A DNA stretch of 64,000 bases, from positions 35,890,682 to 35,954,681 of the forward strand of contig NC_089978.1 of the NCBI RefSeq assembly GCF_036417845.1, read 5' to 3'. A model generated the notes under the pieces. The model worked only from the letters and a program-made list of their open reading frames with translations. It was not told the origin of the DNA and ran no database searches. The DNA is from Apteryx mantelli. Its lineage: Eukaryota; Chordata; Aves; Apterygiformes; Apterygidae. A program made the position numbers and the translations under genes. Positions 37,291 to 50,522 of this stretch are shown here, in pieces. The first letter of the stretch is position 1. Each line of letters starts with the position of its first letter.

Positions 37291-40200
37291 TGTATTAATA
37301 CTGTTGTCTGTCTAAAATGTGTCCCTAAAGAAGGGAGTATATGAGTTTCCATGTGTTGTAGTTGCTGGCTAGCTACCTATACATATGCGAATTGCCATCG
37401 CAGTGGAGTTGCAATGCAGACCTGTCTACTCCTGACACAGTAGAAAGCTCATTGCACGTATTGAGGTTCCTTCCATATCCCTTTGCTGCAGTGACCTGTT
37501 ATCGGGTTGTAATCTTTATGTGCCCCCAATGTCTGACCCACATGGGATGGGCTCCTAAACCACCTGCTTTGTATGCTGACCGCCCCCCAAATGGGATGCC
37601 CCCCTTTCCCTTTGGACTCTGGCTTAGCTGGCACTTCCCTTGTTTCAGCAGACCAAGCTCTTTGTATACATCAGGCACTTCTTGTACCCCACTGTTTTCT
37701 CCAAAGATTGTGATAACTAAGATTATTATTTTCTGTCTGCGAGATAAGAAACCAGGGACACATCTTCACTGCAGTTAGCCTAAGCAAGTCTGGTATAAGG
37801 CTACAAAGCCATACCTGTATAACTTTTATCCACAACAGTGCAATAATAGCTTGGGAACTGGGATGGAGTATTTTGGGAGTATTCCATAATTCACAGTGGT
37901 CCATTGCATTGCTTACTCTATGAAGTTGTTTGTAGCATCTTCCATTTATTGTGGAGGTGGTGAGGCCAGACATTCTTAGTGGAATTGCTTATTACTAATT
38001 CAGACTGATAAGAAGGTGAAGACAGATAATATTCAGCAGCAAGAACTCCTCAGGAAACGAAGTGAGGCTGCAAATTGCAGGAGGATTCAAAACTCACCTC
38101 ACTGACTGCTCTGCCTTCTTGTTTCTTTCCTGATCACTAAATATAAACAAATTATTTGGGATACGTGTCCTCAAATTATGAGTCTTACTGATTTAACACC
38201 GCAGTTTACCAAGCAGGCTATTGTCAGTTCCTCACCACCCAGTAACACATTGGAAAGAGCCTATCTGGGATGACATCTCTGTTCAAAGAGTTTGGAAATG
38301 CAGTAGAAATGGAGTAGCCAAACACGAGATTTTAAAGAAGTACAGAAGAAACAAATTAGACAAGAAAATATAGCCCAGGTGGAAGGGTGTGATAAGATTA
38401 GTGGTCTAATCCCCCCTGTGCTCATTTAGCTTTCATCATGCAGGAAAATAGATACTGCTGTTTTGGTTTATTGTGGCTTGAAGTTCTATTACACACTGGT
38501 AATATTTTTTTGCTTTGTGGACAGATGCAAGTTTAAGGCAACATTTGTTTCCAGACAGCAACAAACCTGTTAAAAGCTGAATGTGCTAACTGTATGCTAA
38601 CTGTATGCTGTGTGCTCAGCTCTCTCCTCTTCCTCTGTAGAGTTCCCTCCCAGCCTGGTTTTCACTAAATTTTGTAGGGTCCATTAATGGCTGGAATATT
38701 CATTGAAATTTTGGAATTGATTAGATGCATTGTTCAAGAGTTAACATGTTATGGACTGACCTAAATACCATTAAAAGAGATGTATTTTTCATTTTTTTAC
38801 CTAGACCAAATTCAGTTTGTTGCTCAGTTTTTTAGAAAGTGTGGAGAAATGAGTGTAAAGCTTTCCAGTACTCAGCCAGTGAAATAGGTAATTAAAATAC
38901 TCTTATGGAGATGATATCATCATCCCAATGTATTAAAAAGTCTGACACCTTCTTGTTTTGGCATCTGGTATCTTATCCCTACTGTGTTTTGGAAGGCTGT
39001 GTCTGTACGAAAGAATATTTACAAGCTGAGTTGAGGTGATTTAAGCTAGAAGCTAATTAGTCGTATGCTCTTGTCTCATTGCATGTTGGCTGGGGAATGG
39101 TGAGAAAACAAATTGGCACTAATTTCCTAAGGATATATCAGGCAACCTGCTCTTTTTAGAATGTTAAAATTCTTCCTAGTTGAGCTAATGAGAGAGGTGT
39201 CAATTCTTGCAGGAAGCAGTGGGCTCCTGTGACGTTTCCTTCCTGGAGGCATTTTGGTCAACCCTTTAGTTGCTCTCCAGTGAGAAAAGTGGTTGGAGCT
39301 GTAGCAGAAGAAAGGGAATGGGAGACAAAGCTTAGACAGTAAACTAGTTTTTTTTGGTTTAAAACTTGGGTAAGTGGACACACCCCTGGGAGTGTCAAAT
39401 CCTAGATTCTCTTCCTTCCTGAGGTTGCATCTTTTGTCCAGTGACCCTTTAATTTAAAATATGTAACAGTTCCCAGAATGGGGGCCAGATCCCTGTACTG
39501 TTGCTGTACTTGCTTTTGGAGTGAGTTTAAACACTTCAAGCTGAAGAGGGCACAGGAATCATAGGTACGTTTTTACTGCAAATTTAAAGATGGGCAGGAA
39601 ATGAGCTAAAGCACTGAACTGTTATTCACTTGGTCTGCTTAACTGTTAGTTTGGCCCCAGCTCTATTTTGGACTGTCTGCTTCTTGGCTCTAGACAAATC
39701 AGCCAGAGAAGAATGCTTGCCTCTTAGCTGGGAAAGTAGCAACTGCTTGGTGGCACTTGGCATTAGGACTGGGATGAACCCTTGGTTGCCTTTTATATGG
39801 CAGTATTGCTGTTGCCCAAGTCTCCCACATACTGGCAAGCCATTTAAGCACTGTATTGTTTCATAAAATGTTGGAGGAACTACCAGTTTACCCTCTTCTG
39901 CCAATATTTTAAGGAAAAAAAGGTGGGCTGTTAATCTGGACTTCAGGAGCAGCAAAGACATCCAAGTGCAGACATGTATGCCAGGCTGTGAATCCCAGTC
40001 TCAGGGTCATTGTTAAGCACTTATATTTGGGAGGAAATCAGCTGAAATCCTTTCTTCAGCACTTCCTGTTTGTTGCTTTAGGTGCTTCTTCACTGGCTGC
40101 TATAAATCGAGTCCTAAATGTATAACTTTTCTTGGACTGTATGAGTAGTGTCAGAACCTATGAATTCTTGGTCCTGTAAGATCTGCAGTAACACCTGGAG

Positions 40201-41615
40201 AAGCTGGAAAAGAACTGCCTTTGAGTGTAAAACTATAGTCACTGCTGACTGAAAGGAGAGCTGCTGCATGGAAGCAGTTTTAGGTGCTTCTGTCCATTTG
40301 GACATGAGCTTCCTCTTCATCATCTTCCTCTCTGGTTCCAGCATTGGTCTTCTGAACTCTCTGACTTCTTATGTAGTGCTGCAAATAAGCAGCTGGAGAA
40401 TGGATCCTCTCAGTTGCTGTAGAAGGAGGTGCAGATTGACAACAGGATTTTTAGGGTTGGATCTTGTTCAAGGCCATGTCCTTTCTACCTCTCAATTCTC
40501 AGAAAACACAACCATAAACAGTTCTAAGATTTGGCTTTAATTCGTGGAAAGGTAGTGTAATCAGTGTGTCGTGGCAAAACTGCACTACTGTATAGCAGTG
40601 TTACTGCCAGTCATTATAATCCTCTTCATCTCACACACATACTACAGTGTGTTAGGCAGTGGAGATGGTGTTATCTTCAACAACAGTAATTGAAAAAAAG
40701 AAGTATAATTTTACTATATTCACCAGATGACTTAGCTTCATGGTCTTAATAGTCATGAACTTGTTTGTGTGGCTCAGTTCAGCTATTGAAAAATATAACC
40801 TTTGAGTTTGTTACTAGTCTGCAGCTCATTTTCTTGGCTTCACAAGTTTTGGCTGTTGTGCTGTTTCTCTGTATGACCAATGCCTTCTTGGTGCTAACCC
40901 ATTTCCTGGCTGCAAACTAGATTTCAGTTCTTATTTCTATGAGAAAGTACACAGGGCATGCCCTGCAATTTAATTCAAGCCTTTCAGTGCAGAAAGACAG
41001 ATAAGACTTTTGCAGGTCTTGGTAAGGGACCAGTAAATAAAATGACAGGTGCTTGGTTTTAGGAAATAGTGAAACCCAGAGCAAAAAAATGCTTGCATCC
41101 TCTGGAACCATTGAAAGGTGCTGGATTCTGCAGCTGTACTGTCAGAGAGTGCAGGATGGACCCATTGGTACGAAAACGTCATTTTGACCTCTGAGAGATA
41201 TTGTTTCAGGCTGATTGAAAACTTAGGAAAATCATCACTCCCACAAGCGTTTCTCACTGCTATTTCTGCAGGCAAACAGGCTAAAGATTTCATTTCAAGG
41301 TATCAGCGATGGTATCTGGAATGGAGTTCTATAGTGAGCTTGAATTCCATAGCTCCCATCAAAGTAAGTCCTGGTTATAACAACAATAACAAAATAAAAA
41401 AGTTGAGGATTATTAATTAAACATAAATTGTGTTGGTGCCTGATCTATTGAAAACTATTAGAGCCTAATTAGTAAACTAATGGTTCTCAAACACATTACA
41501 GCCTATGGTGAACTTGCAGTCAGCCTTCCCATAGCAGGCCTATGTTTTAGACGTTAGTATATTCTACACTTTAAAAGTATCTGGGAACTAAAATACTTCT
41601 TTTCTCTTTTTTTAG

Positions 41616-41693
41616 GTGATACTGTGACTATTGGAGATGTGTCTTTTAAACTCAAAACACCAAAGAACCCAGAACTTGTTCCACAGAACTACA
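41616..41693 (+). CDS. VWA8: VWA8 exon 2
   Basis: This 78-nt exon completes the Gly codon begun in exon 1 and encodes G-D-T-V-T-I-G-D-V-S-F-K-L-K, then T-P-K-N-P-E-L-V-P-Q-N-Y. It matches the segment of mammalian VWA8 just before the first ATPase module, with only a few conservative changes from what I recall. The acceptor is TTTTTTTAG|GTGAT and the donor A|GTAAGA. It ends with one base of the next codon, which fits the two-base start of exon 3. It is too short to show up as a long open frame and was found by homology and splice phase. Confidence 0.95.
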
Positions 41694-43896
41694 GTAAGAA
41701 TCTGTTTCCCTTTTGAATGGCTATCGAGACCTTATTCTATAAACTTGTATTCATTCAAATCACCCCATTGACTTAACTGAAATTATCTAAGAAATATATT
41801 TTGAAAAAGTACACAATGTGGGGAAGGCTATCTTTACTGAGTTGGAACTAATTCTTCATCATTTCTCTGATACAGCTGGTTAAATAGGAATCTCTTGACT
41901 GAATACAGCTAGTCCCATTAATCAATGGGATAGTAAAAGGATCTTTCATGTCTGTTTAAAAACTGTTCAAAAGGGGCCTCATCCAGCAATTGCTTCTACT
42001 AGTAATATAGTTATCTCAAGTTATTTGTTCAAACTGTGACAGTTTAAAATTATCTTTCAGTTGCAATATGATTATATGTCCTTGGAGTTTTGTCAGATTG
42101 AAGATGTATTGGATTTTTCTACTGTGATTTTTTTGTTATTTTCAGGTTGTCATGTTACTGTTGTCAGCAAACATACAGATCTTTGAAGTCCATCAAGTTA
42201 ATAAGAAGTCAGCTGCATAGTGCTAAAAAGTGCTATCAAATACTTACCAAAGTCACAGCCAATTATGTACATTAACAATGTATACATTAACGATGTATAC
42301 ACTTACAATGAATTCATATTACCTTTTTGAAACCTTATTGAAAATGCCATAGGGCCTTAGCCTCTATGTTTCTTCTTTGTTCTTTGAAGAATACATGCTT
42401 CTGCATTTTTCCTTTGCACCAGGGATCAGCAGGTGAATCATGCTTTTGTTGTGTATTTCTTAGGACAATACTGTCCAACTATCTTCTGATGATTCAAAAT
42501 GATTAGTTGCCATTTGCTCAGTACTTTCACACAGAGGCTGCTGGACCAAAAAAAAAAAAGTTCCAATCTTTCCACCCAGATAAATTTCAGGCCAAAAAAG
42601 AAGGCAAGTCTGGGAAAACAAGCACACATAGTATTTAAAAGGGCTATGTCTTTTACTATACTTATGCATGGCCAGGCCCTGAGAACTGCCAACCGCTGTC
42701 TTCATTGGGTTTGCAAGGTCCTATGACTGGAATCTGGGTGTCATCGTTCGCTTCAAGTGAATTTGCTTTCCAACATGTCTGCATTCACTCCATGACATTT
42801 TGAAGGGGAAACCAAGAAAACTGCTGGGGTGATGGGTTTTTTGAGGGAGGGAAAGGGATCCATGTTTTTTTTTCTTTCCTAAAGAGTGACACAGATTGTA
42901 CAAACAGCAGGCTTGCCAATGCACAGCTGGCAGGGTGGCAGGTAACTGCCATGAGAGAGCCTGTGGGGACTAGCGATGTTACAGGTGTACAGTGAGTGCT
43001 ACTAGTACAGCAGCAGCGAAGGCAGGAGCTGCTGTGCCACGGTTTATATTGTTGCATTCTTAGGCAAAGTACTTTAATACATTTCAGTACAAAAAGTACT
43101 TCAGTTCATCAGACACTCCTTATTTTATAGCAGCTGTGGGATAGCAGAGCTATGTTACTAGTGACATGTTTGGACTACTGTTTCTCAACTGCCCTCTCTT
43201 CTGAAATGCAATCTTTCTTCTGAAATGTAAAACGTTTCCGCAGCTTCTTTACATTTAATGTAAACATATATAAATAATAAATGTGTATTGATCTGTTTGT
43301 CCATTGAGAGATATAGCAGGAATATAGAATGGGAGATTTTGTTTGTTTTCAGTCAGTGATTAGTGAGGCCGGCCCGTAGTCTGCCAGGCCAAATCATTGG
43401 TCTGCGACTGGACTATGGACTGCTTAATTCCCGTGCCGCAGTTGGCATGACACTGTGGCACTTTCCTGCCAGGAGATCTAATGTACCAAAGATATCCTGT
43501 GCCATATGTCAGTCCCCACTGTAGTAACGCTTTCCATACTTTGTGAGTTCCCTGGGAATGTGGCCAAGCAATTGAGAAATACTAGTCTGTATCATTACTT
43601 TTTACAGCTTCTTAGATGATAGATTCTTACTTTTCATCATTTATTCTTGATATGTACTTTTTCATATTGATTGTGAAGTGAGTGCATCAGTCAATAAACG
43701 TGATCTGTTTCACTTATTTACATATTTTTGTAGATTGTTTTGCCTTCTGGTTTTCATGCACTGTACGAAATGTAAATGAAGGCTAAGTCTAAGTTGCTGG
43801 GACTTATGAAGTTATAGAATCTTTGCTAAATCTGATTCTACAACTAAAAGCAACCTCTATAAACACATATTAGATGTACCTTATTGTTAGTTGTTT

Positions 43897-43902
43897 CTCT
43901 CT

Positions 43903-43935
<33 letters not shown>
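43897..43935 (+). repeat. CT run followed by T30 homopolymer
   Basis: A short CT dinucleotide run leads into 30 consecutive T residues (43906-43935). On the - strand this would be a poly(A), but no retroposed sequence that I recognise precedes it. The length is likely to be polymorphic and error-prone in assembly. Confidence 0.9.
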
Positions 43936-43939
<4 letters not shown>

Positions 43940-46514
43940 AATTATAACTGAAAAGAGCTCATGTTGTAGCCTGGGACACTGTTGTTGATCAGGATGTATT
44001 TAATAGCAAGATTATTTAATGTAAATAATTTTGGTTATAAGCTTAAATATTTAATTAAAATTGAATAAGATAAAATATTCATATATTTAATAGGAGAAAA
44101 AATATTTCCAATACTTAAATACAATTTTTTTTTTGTACAGTTTAAATTTAGGAAACTTTATGCCTTAATGCTTAACTTCTATGATTATATTACCACCGGG
44201 GACAAAGTTATATTCATTTAATGAAATAAAATAGATTTTATTGGCTCCGTGTCAATTATATTCTCTCTGTGAGGCATTTAGAAAGTACAGGCATAACTAA
44301 CTAAGCATATTTTTTCTTATTTTAAGTGAATTACTTTTTGTTTTGCTGGATGAAAGATTGTGCTGTAGATGTAACATGTCTTAGTGCAAAACAGATGAAC
44401 ACAGTTGTGTATTTATACTCATCTGTAAACTAAAATTTCATATCTTTTGAAATTTTATTATAGCAACTAATACTACATTTTAAAGTGATCAAGCTAGTTA
44501 CCTAATTTCCTTTGAATTAGGTCCAGAAATAATTCAGTCATCCAGTTAAGTAGGAAATACCCCTGAAAAGGTCTGGAATCTCTCAGACATTGTGATGCTT
44601 GCCATGGAATAACAACTAAGAGGAGGGAATTGAAGCAGTTACCAGTTCATCTACCACTACTGCAAATAATGTTGTTATCTAGCTCATCATTTGTGTAAAA
44701 TAGAATGCTTCTGCTGCTGTTGTTCTGCCAGATAAAAATCATGTTAAGATGCAGTAAGGTTAAAAGTGCGTATCTATAGTTTAGAGGAAATTTTAGGGAT
44801 GTTATAACTTATTCTAAACTCAGCATTATTACTCTAGGCTTAAAATTGGCCTTAAAAATCTGAGAAAATCATAGCACAATAAGGAATGTAAATGCATTGG
44901 GTTACTTTAGCTTTGTCATTTTGTCACATAATTGATACCAAAACACTTAATTTTTGTGTTACGAAATTGACCTGCCTTTTAAGTCCTTTTTTGAACCTTG
45001 TTTCACATTGCAGAAGCACATAGGCTGTTTAGTGCTGGTTACTTTACGTTTTCATGTCTTTACTTTTCAGGTTTTATGTTAGGTACATAGCAACTTCTAT
45101 ATGAAATACTCCATTTTGTGTGTTAATATAAAATTAATTTGTTAATTTGTTTTGCTGTTGTTGGCAAATGACTTTTCTCAGAAGATTACAACTGAAGTTA
45201 TGTAAAATCTGAATTGTTCTTATTTTTCTGTTTATAAGCGACAGGTAAAATGAGTCATACAGAAGGGAATTTTGTTAATGGAATTTCTGTTATAACCATG
45301 TCTGACACATTCTGGAAAGAGGGCACTTATTTTTGCACTGCTTTTTCTTTTATCAGTAAGAATAAAACCTGCATTTTTAAAATCTTGCTATGCCTGAAAA
45401 GCATGATTGTTTCTTTAATTATACTTTGGAGAAACTTTATATGATTTTTCCATGGTAGTTTAACTCTAAAATTGAATTATGAGAATACACATTAATTTTT
45501 TATGTTGAGTTCGTGTCAGGGCACTGCTTTTGTTAATGGTTCTGGAAATTTTATGAAAATGGCAATGTACCTCATATTTCACATATTTATTAATTTTGAC
45601 AAAAAAATTCCTGACATAGCTCTTCCAGAACACTTTGTTCAATGACAGTGAATTCTCTGCAAAGTAGCAAATGTGCAGTTCCAGTCCAATGCCACATCCG
45701 CTCTGCTCTCTGAAGGGGCAATTGCATTTGGGAATTTGGCAATATTCATGTTGCATGTAACTGTATTGAATTGTGGACCATTAATTTCAAACTGAGTATG
45801 GTTTTATGCTGGGGGCTTGAGTCGAAAATGGGAGTTTACCTTAAGGGATTCGGTGTGCTTCCTTTAGGTTGATAAATCCAGTTACTGTTGTCAGTCGAGG
45901 TATTTGATAGGCTTCTTACTATGAGGAACTTAAACAGGAAGTTCGTGCATATAATAATGAATTAAAAATAGTAGCATTAAATAAAATGATGTGGTTGAAG
46001 GGAAATGGTTTTAATGTTGAAGAAATGAAGGTTGTTTCTGTGTAGTAGGATTAGTGGTGTCAGCAGGTCTTGTTTTTTTTATGCCTTACCTAAAACATCA
46101 GTACTGCCTTAACAGTAAGATGCCTCTGTATCCTTATCCTGGAATGATATGCCCCATTTGCAAAAGTAGAGAACAAGTATGTGTGTTCGGTTAATGCTCA
46201 AGGTAGGTTCAAAGTTGCATTGGAACGTGTCCTCATTCATCATTTTGTTTACTTTAAAAGTCTGAGTGTTGCAGAATGCAGCACATTATGGAGACAGGTT
46301 GTATTACATGATGACTGTAATTTTACGTTAACAAAGATTTTTGTCATTACATTTCTTCTTTTCTAACATAAAGAAAGATGTCTGATTTAGGAGATAGTGG
46401 TTATTTCAGCACTTAAGAGTTTTCATGTAGGCTTGCGACTGATACATTACTAGGCTGTTATCACCTAGCCAGGATCTTAAATAATGCTTTTGTCAGTAGA
46501 GCTCTGAATGCTTT

Positions 46515-46610
46515 GCATCATTACCTCATTTTGTCGATACATAGAGTGAGGCATAGGAAGGTACGTGAACACAGAAATCTTAGAAAACCTGGATGGAACT
46601 CAGGAAGTTG
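46515..46610 (-). repeat. MIR/L2-like fragment
   Basis: The stretch has the form of the common MIR-type core: ATTACCTCATTTTGT, then GAGTGAGGCATAGGAAGGTA, then GTGAACACAG. It resembles 'cattttacagatgaggaaactgaggc...aggt...g-cac-cag'. It is heavily decayed and was identified by phrase order only. Orientation is inferred from MIR elements. Confidence 0.4.
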
Positions 46611-47130
46611 TCCAGACTGTTCGTTTTGCCTCAAAGTTGGATCAACTAGATATGAACCATTCCTGGCAGATGTTTGCCCACCCTGTTCTTAAAAACTGCC
46701 AGTGATGAGATTCTAGAACCTCTCCACAAAATTTGCTCCAGTAATTAACCATTTTTCGGTTAAAAATTTTTTGTTGCCTCACCAAGATCTTTTTTGATGT
46801 ACTTTTACCTCATTAGAGCTCATTCTCTCTGGCAAGGCCATGGTGTACGGATTATTTTTTTATTCACTGTGATTTTATCTTACATAGTGGAAAGTAATTG
46901 TTATGATTTTTGAGTCATTTCTTTATTCTAGACTTAATTCCAATTTCTTTAACTGTTCCATGTTTTCTAGACTTTTGATCATTTTTCTTGCTCTTCACTA
47001 GAATATTTCGAGTTTGTCTATGCTGGACCGAGCTGTTGAACTCAAAACCAGGCACAGTACTTTCCTCCAGCCATACAGTGAGCTATGGAAAACTGCTCTA
47101 GCTATATATTTTCCTGCCAGTTGTGCATCC
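46611..47130 (-). mobile_element. Old CR1/L3-like fragment
   Basis: Read from the + strand, the order AGATGTTTGCCCACCCTGTT, CTTAAAAACTGCCAGTGATG, AGATTCTAGAACCTC, GCTCCAGTAATTAACC and, later, TGAACTCAAAACCAGGCACAGTAC mirrors the reverse complement of the 3' half of an old CR1. The younger copies carry 'cctgttccagtgctctgtcatcc' and 'cagaactgg-cacagtactccag' in the equivalent places. No open frame survives. Confidence 0.6.
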
Positions 47131-49573
47131 AGCTAAGAATTGTTCAATCTCTTCCATGTTTATGTGTCACTGATAGAAACTCAGTCTTCTGAGTCCTGTT
47201 CCGTGTTCCTTTTAGAAGGCTACTTGGATTTACATGGATTGACATTTACTCCTCAAATGGAGGAAATGATCTACCTGTATCAGCTTTCTTACACCTTCCT
47301 GTAAAGCAATTGGCTCAGAGGGGGGAAAAAAAAAGTTTACTGTGTACTCTGGGAAGGTAACTTCCCCCTTTCCAAGACGCTGCGAAGACTCACAACTTGC
47401 TTCCATATGACTGCAAGAACAAAAATTACTGGAATTAAAACTGTTTCTATGAAGAATTTATGATAGAGAATAGTATTCCAACAAAAACTGACTGTGATGC
47501 AGCCACATTATGAGAATTTGAAAAGCCTCTGTGCACCAGAATAAAATTGGAAGAGCAACAATGTTTTATTTGTAAAGGGCTAAATGTAAACAGCTGAGAG
47601 CAGGCCCCATATGAGTGCCTCACTCTTCAGCTCAGCCATGCTTCCTTCTTTACACTGTGCTGGACAACTCATTCCCTTCCTTTATTTCCCCCCAACCTGA
47701 AAAAGCTGTGAAATATGTCTCAGTGAGCTGAGTTTCTTGAACATTTTCCCTTTTTAAAATGTTTTGTGTTTGTAGACGAAGACTTCCCTCTCTGTCCCTT
47801 CCTTCCCCAAGCATATTTTACAGTAGCCACCCCCAGTGCTGGATGTACTACAAACTACCGTGTAATGCTAAAAGACCCTCTTAGTAACTAGAAGAGATTT
47901 TTTTCCCCCATTTACTTTCACCTCTCCTGATAAAAGGAGGCATTCTTGGTCTCCATCCATGTACTGTAACAAAGGTTCAGGGTATGCAGTGGTCTCTTTT
48001 ATTCAGTTGAAAATAACAAGCATTGGTGTCTTCTAAGTGCCTGTAGGTTAGTATGGATTGTCCAAACTAGAATCATACAGGGAAATGAGCTCTGATGTAT
48101 TATGCCTCACATGTGGAGTAGATATTCCTGAGAATCACTTTGTCCATCTGCATGTGAACAGTGGGAAGAGTAGGTATCTCCTGCATTTACGGGATATCTT
48201 CTGTAGGTTGGACACAGAGACCTGCCAGCAGATACTGTCTGCTATCTCCAGTGAATCTTGTGGCTTCACTGGGTGTAGCGTATGCCAAAAATCCAAGTAC
48301 GATTGAACTGGAAAGTTTCCGAAGCTAGCATAGCCATTTCAGTCTTCATTTTATCAAAAGCTGATTTGTGGATCAGACAACACCAGCTGCTGTGTTTGCT
48401 TCAAAATTTATCCACAGTGTTTTCTTCTTTTCTTCTTTTGGGATTTCTCCATTCAGCTTTAACTGCTCAGTTTACAAAATGTTTGCACAGATTCTGCTAG
48501 GTGTTGTCCTACTCATCACATATTACAAAGCAGTATAATGCAATTTATTTCTCTGGCCATCCTTGATACACAAGAATAGCAAATTGTAGTGCTGAGTACT
48601 CTTCTGCATGTGCCAGATGGTGTCTTTGAGAATACACCGTAGAGGCTTCCTACGCACCATCCTGCAGATAAATAATACAGTGCCAGCTACTCAACTGGTG
48701 CAAATCAGCAGAGTGCCACTGAAACAGATTGTGCAAACCCAGTTTGCTTTAGATATCTGACTCATGGGATAATTAATAAAAACTGCTGTAATATACATAC
48801 TGGTGCTGTTTTCAGCTAATTTGCCTCGTCTCCTAAATGTCACAGAAAATGATTCTGTGGTAGTTGTAGTAAAGTTGATGTATAGTACTTGAGCAGCAAG
48901 GAATTTTTTTCTAGTCAAGTTACAGAAAACATAGAAGTTTTGCGGTACAGATATCACAGTAAAAGTAGTCTAAATATATAAAAATAAAATACAAGATACT
49001 GCATATGTGCATCTGAAATTGCTTTTGAAAAGTAGGCTGTGCTTTGGAAACACTTTGTACATGAAGTCTATACTGCATACTGTATAAAGAAAGCTTTATA
49101 TTCTTCTGATGTTAGGAGTGAATACGTGGGAAACTTAAGTGGGCTTAATATGTGGAGAGAGGTACAGATGTTACACATTACACACTCTACAGTAGCTGGA
49201 ACTGAATAATGGGAGCTGGTGTCATGACTGTTCACCTTAGGAAATGCTCTCTTTGAATTTTCAGAGTTTATTTGTAACACACTTCATTTGAGTGAGCTTG
49301 CATATGGTCAGTGAGCTGACTTTGTAATTTGAAAAATGTTTTATAGTTGATCCAGCTGTAATCTGCATATGAGGAGAATGATTTAAATGTTGAAACAATG
49401 AAACCTTTTTTTAATAAATACAACCATATGGAATTCTGCCTTTTGTGTCCTTTTCTCAAAAAGAAAAGTTAAGAAATTATACAAGATTTTTAAAAGTTGC
49501 ATTTTGCATATTACTCTTCAGAGTAAATAATATGTACTGTTTAAGCAAGACCAAGAGAACATAAATGCCCTGG

Positions 49574-50522
49574 AATCACAGAATCACAGAATCGCTGAGG
49601 TTGGAAGGACCTCTGGAGATCATCTAGTCCAACCCCCCTGCTCAAGCAGGGTCACCTAGAGCACATTGTACAGGATCATGTCCAGGCGCGTTTTGAATAT
49701 CTCCAGAGAAGGAGACTCCACCACCTCTCTGGGCAACCTGTTCCAGTGCTCTGTCATCCTCACAGTGAAGAAGTTTTTCCTCATGTTCAGACAGAACTTC
49801 CTGTGTTTCAGTTTGTGCCTGTTGCCTCGCGTCCTGTCGCTTGGTACCACTGAAAAGAGTCTGGTCCCATCCTCTCGACACCCTCCCTTCAGATACTTGT
49901 ACACGTTGATAAGATCCCCTCTCAGCCTTCTCTTCTCCAGGCTGAACAGGCCCAGCTCTCTCAGCCTTTCCTCATAAGAGAGATGCTCCAGTCCCCTAAT
50001 CATCTTTGTAGCCCTTCGCTGGACTTGCTCCAGTAGTGCCACATCCCTCTTGTACTGGGGAGCCCAGAACTGGGCGCAGTACTCCAGATGTGGCCTCACC
50101 AGGGCTGAGTAGAGGGGGAGAATCACCTCCCTCCACCTGCTGGCAACACTCTTCCTGATGCACCCCAGGATATCATTGGCCTTCTTGGCCACAAGGGCAC
50201 ATTGCTGCCTCCTGCTTAACTTGGTGTCCACCAGCACTCCCAGGTCCTTCTCCGCAGAGCTGCTTTCCAGCAGGTCAACCCCCAACCTGTCCTGGTGCAT
50301 GGGGTTATTCCTCCCCAGGTGCAGGACCCTGCACTTGCCTTTGTTGAACTTCATGAGGTTCCTCTCTGCCCACCTCTCCAGCCTGTCCAGGTCTCTCTGA
50401 ATGGCAGCACAGCCCTCTGGTGTATCAGCCACTCCTCCCAGTTTTGTATCGTCAGCAAACTTGCTGAGGGCGCACTCTGTGCCTTCATCCAGGTCACTGA
50501 TGAAGAAGTTGAACAAGACTGG
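49574..50522 (-). mobile_element. CR1 LINE, 5'-truncated, well preserved (copy 3)
   Basis: On the - strand this encodes one uninterrupted frame (from about 50516 down to 49656, about 286 codons). It covers the reverse-transcriptase palm from [10 protein letters not shown] through F-A-D-D-T-K-L-G-G to the C-terminal [12 protein letters not shown] end. It then continues into a CR1 3' tail with two ATTCTGTG units (reverse complement at 49574-49589). It lacks the deletions shared by copies 1 and 2, so it represents the intact form of this region. It is cut off within the G-P-V-L-F-N block. The 7-bp sequence CTGGAAT occurs across both edges (49570-49576 and 50519-50525). It is antisense to VWA8. 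Confidence 0.95.
49656..50516 (-). pseudogene. CR1 ORF2 C-terminal part, open but truncated
   Basis: About 286 codons of CR1 ORF2 remain open, including the F-A-D-D active site, the thumb and the conserved C-terminus. Everything before the palm is missing because the insertion is 5'-truncated. There is no endonuclease, no fingers domain and no promoter, so this is a retroposed fragment and not a working gene. Confidence 0.9.

Larger units (their letters stand above)
29859..41615 (+). other. VWA8: VWA8 intron 1
   Basis: A GT-AG intron of 11,757 bp. The acceptor has a strong pyrimidine tract, TTCTCTTTTTTTAG. The first few hundred bases are the 3' half of the CpG island. It holds a decayed CR1 (about 33620-35168), an ancient repeat-like piece (about 37000-37290), a perfect 21-bp palindrome (31030-31050) and T/A runs. 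I recognise no other exon, and open frames such as 35826-36158 and 37362-37778 have no family features. Confidence 0.85.

Noticed and set aside
37362-37778. 138-codon + strand frame in intron 1
   Set aside because: No family features and no splice-site support; considered a chance frame.
43906-43935. T30 as the poly(A) tail of a retropseudogene on the - strand
   Set aside because: The adjoining sequence shows no coding remnant or target duplication that I can recognise.
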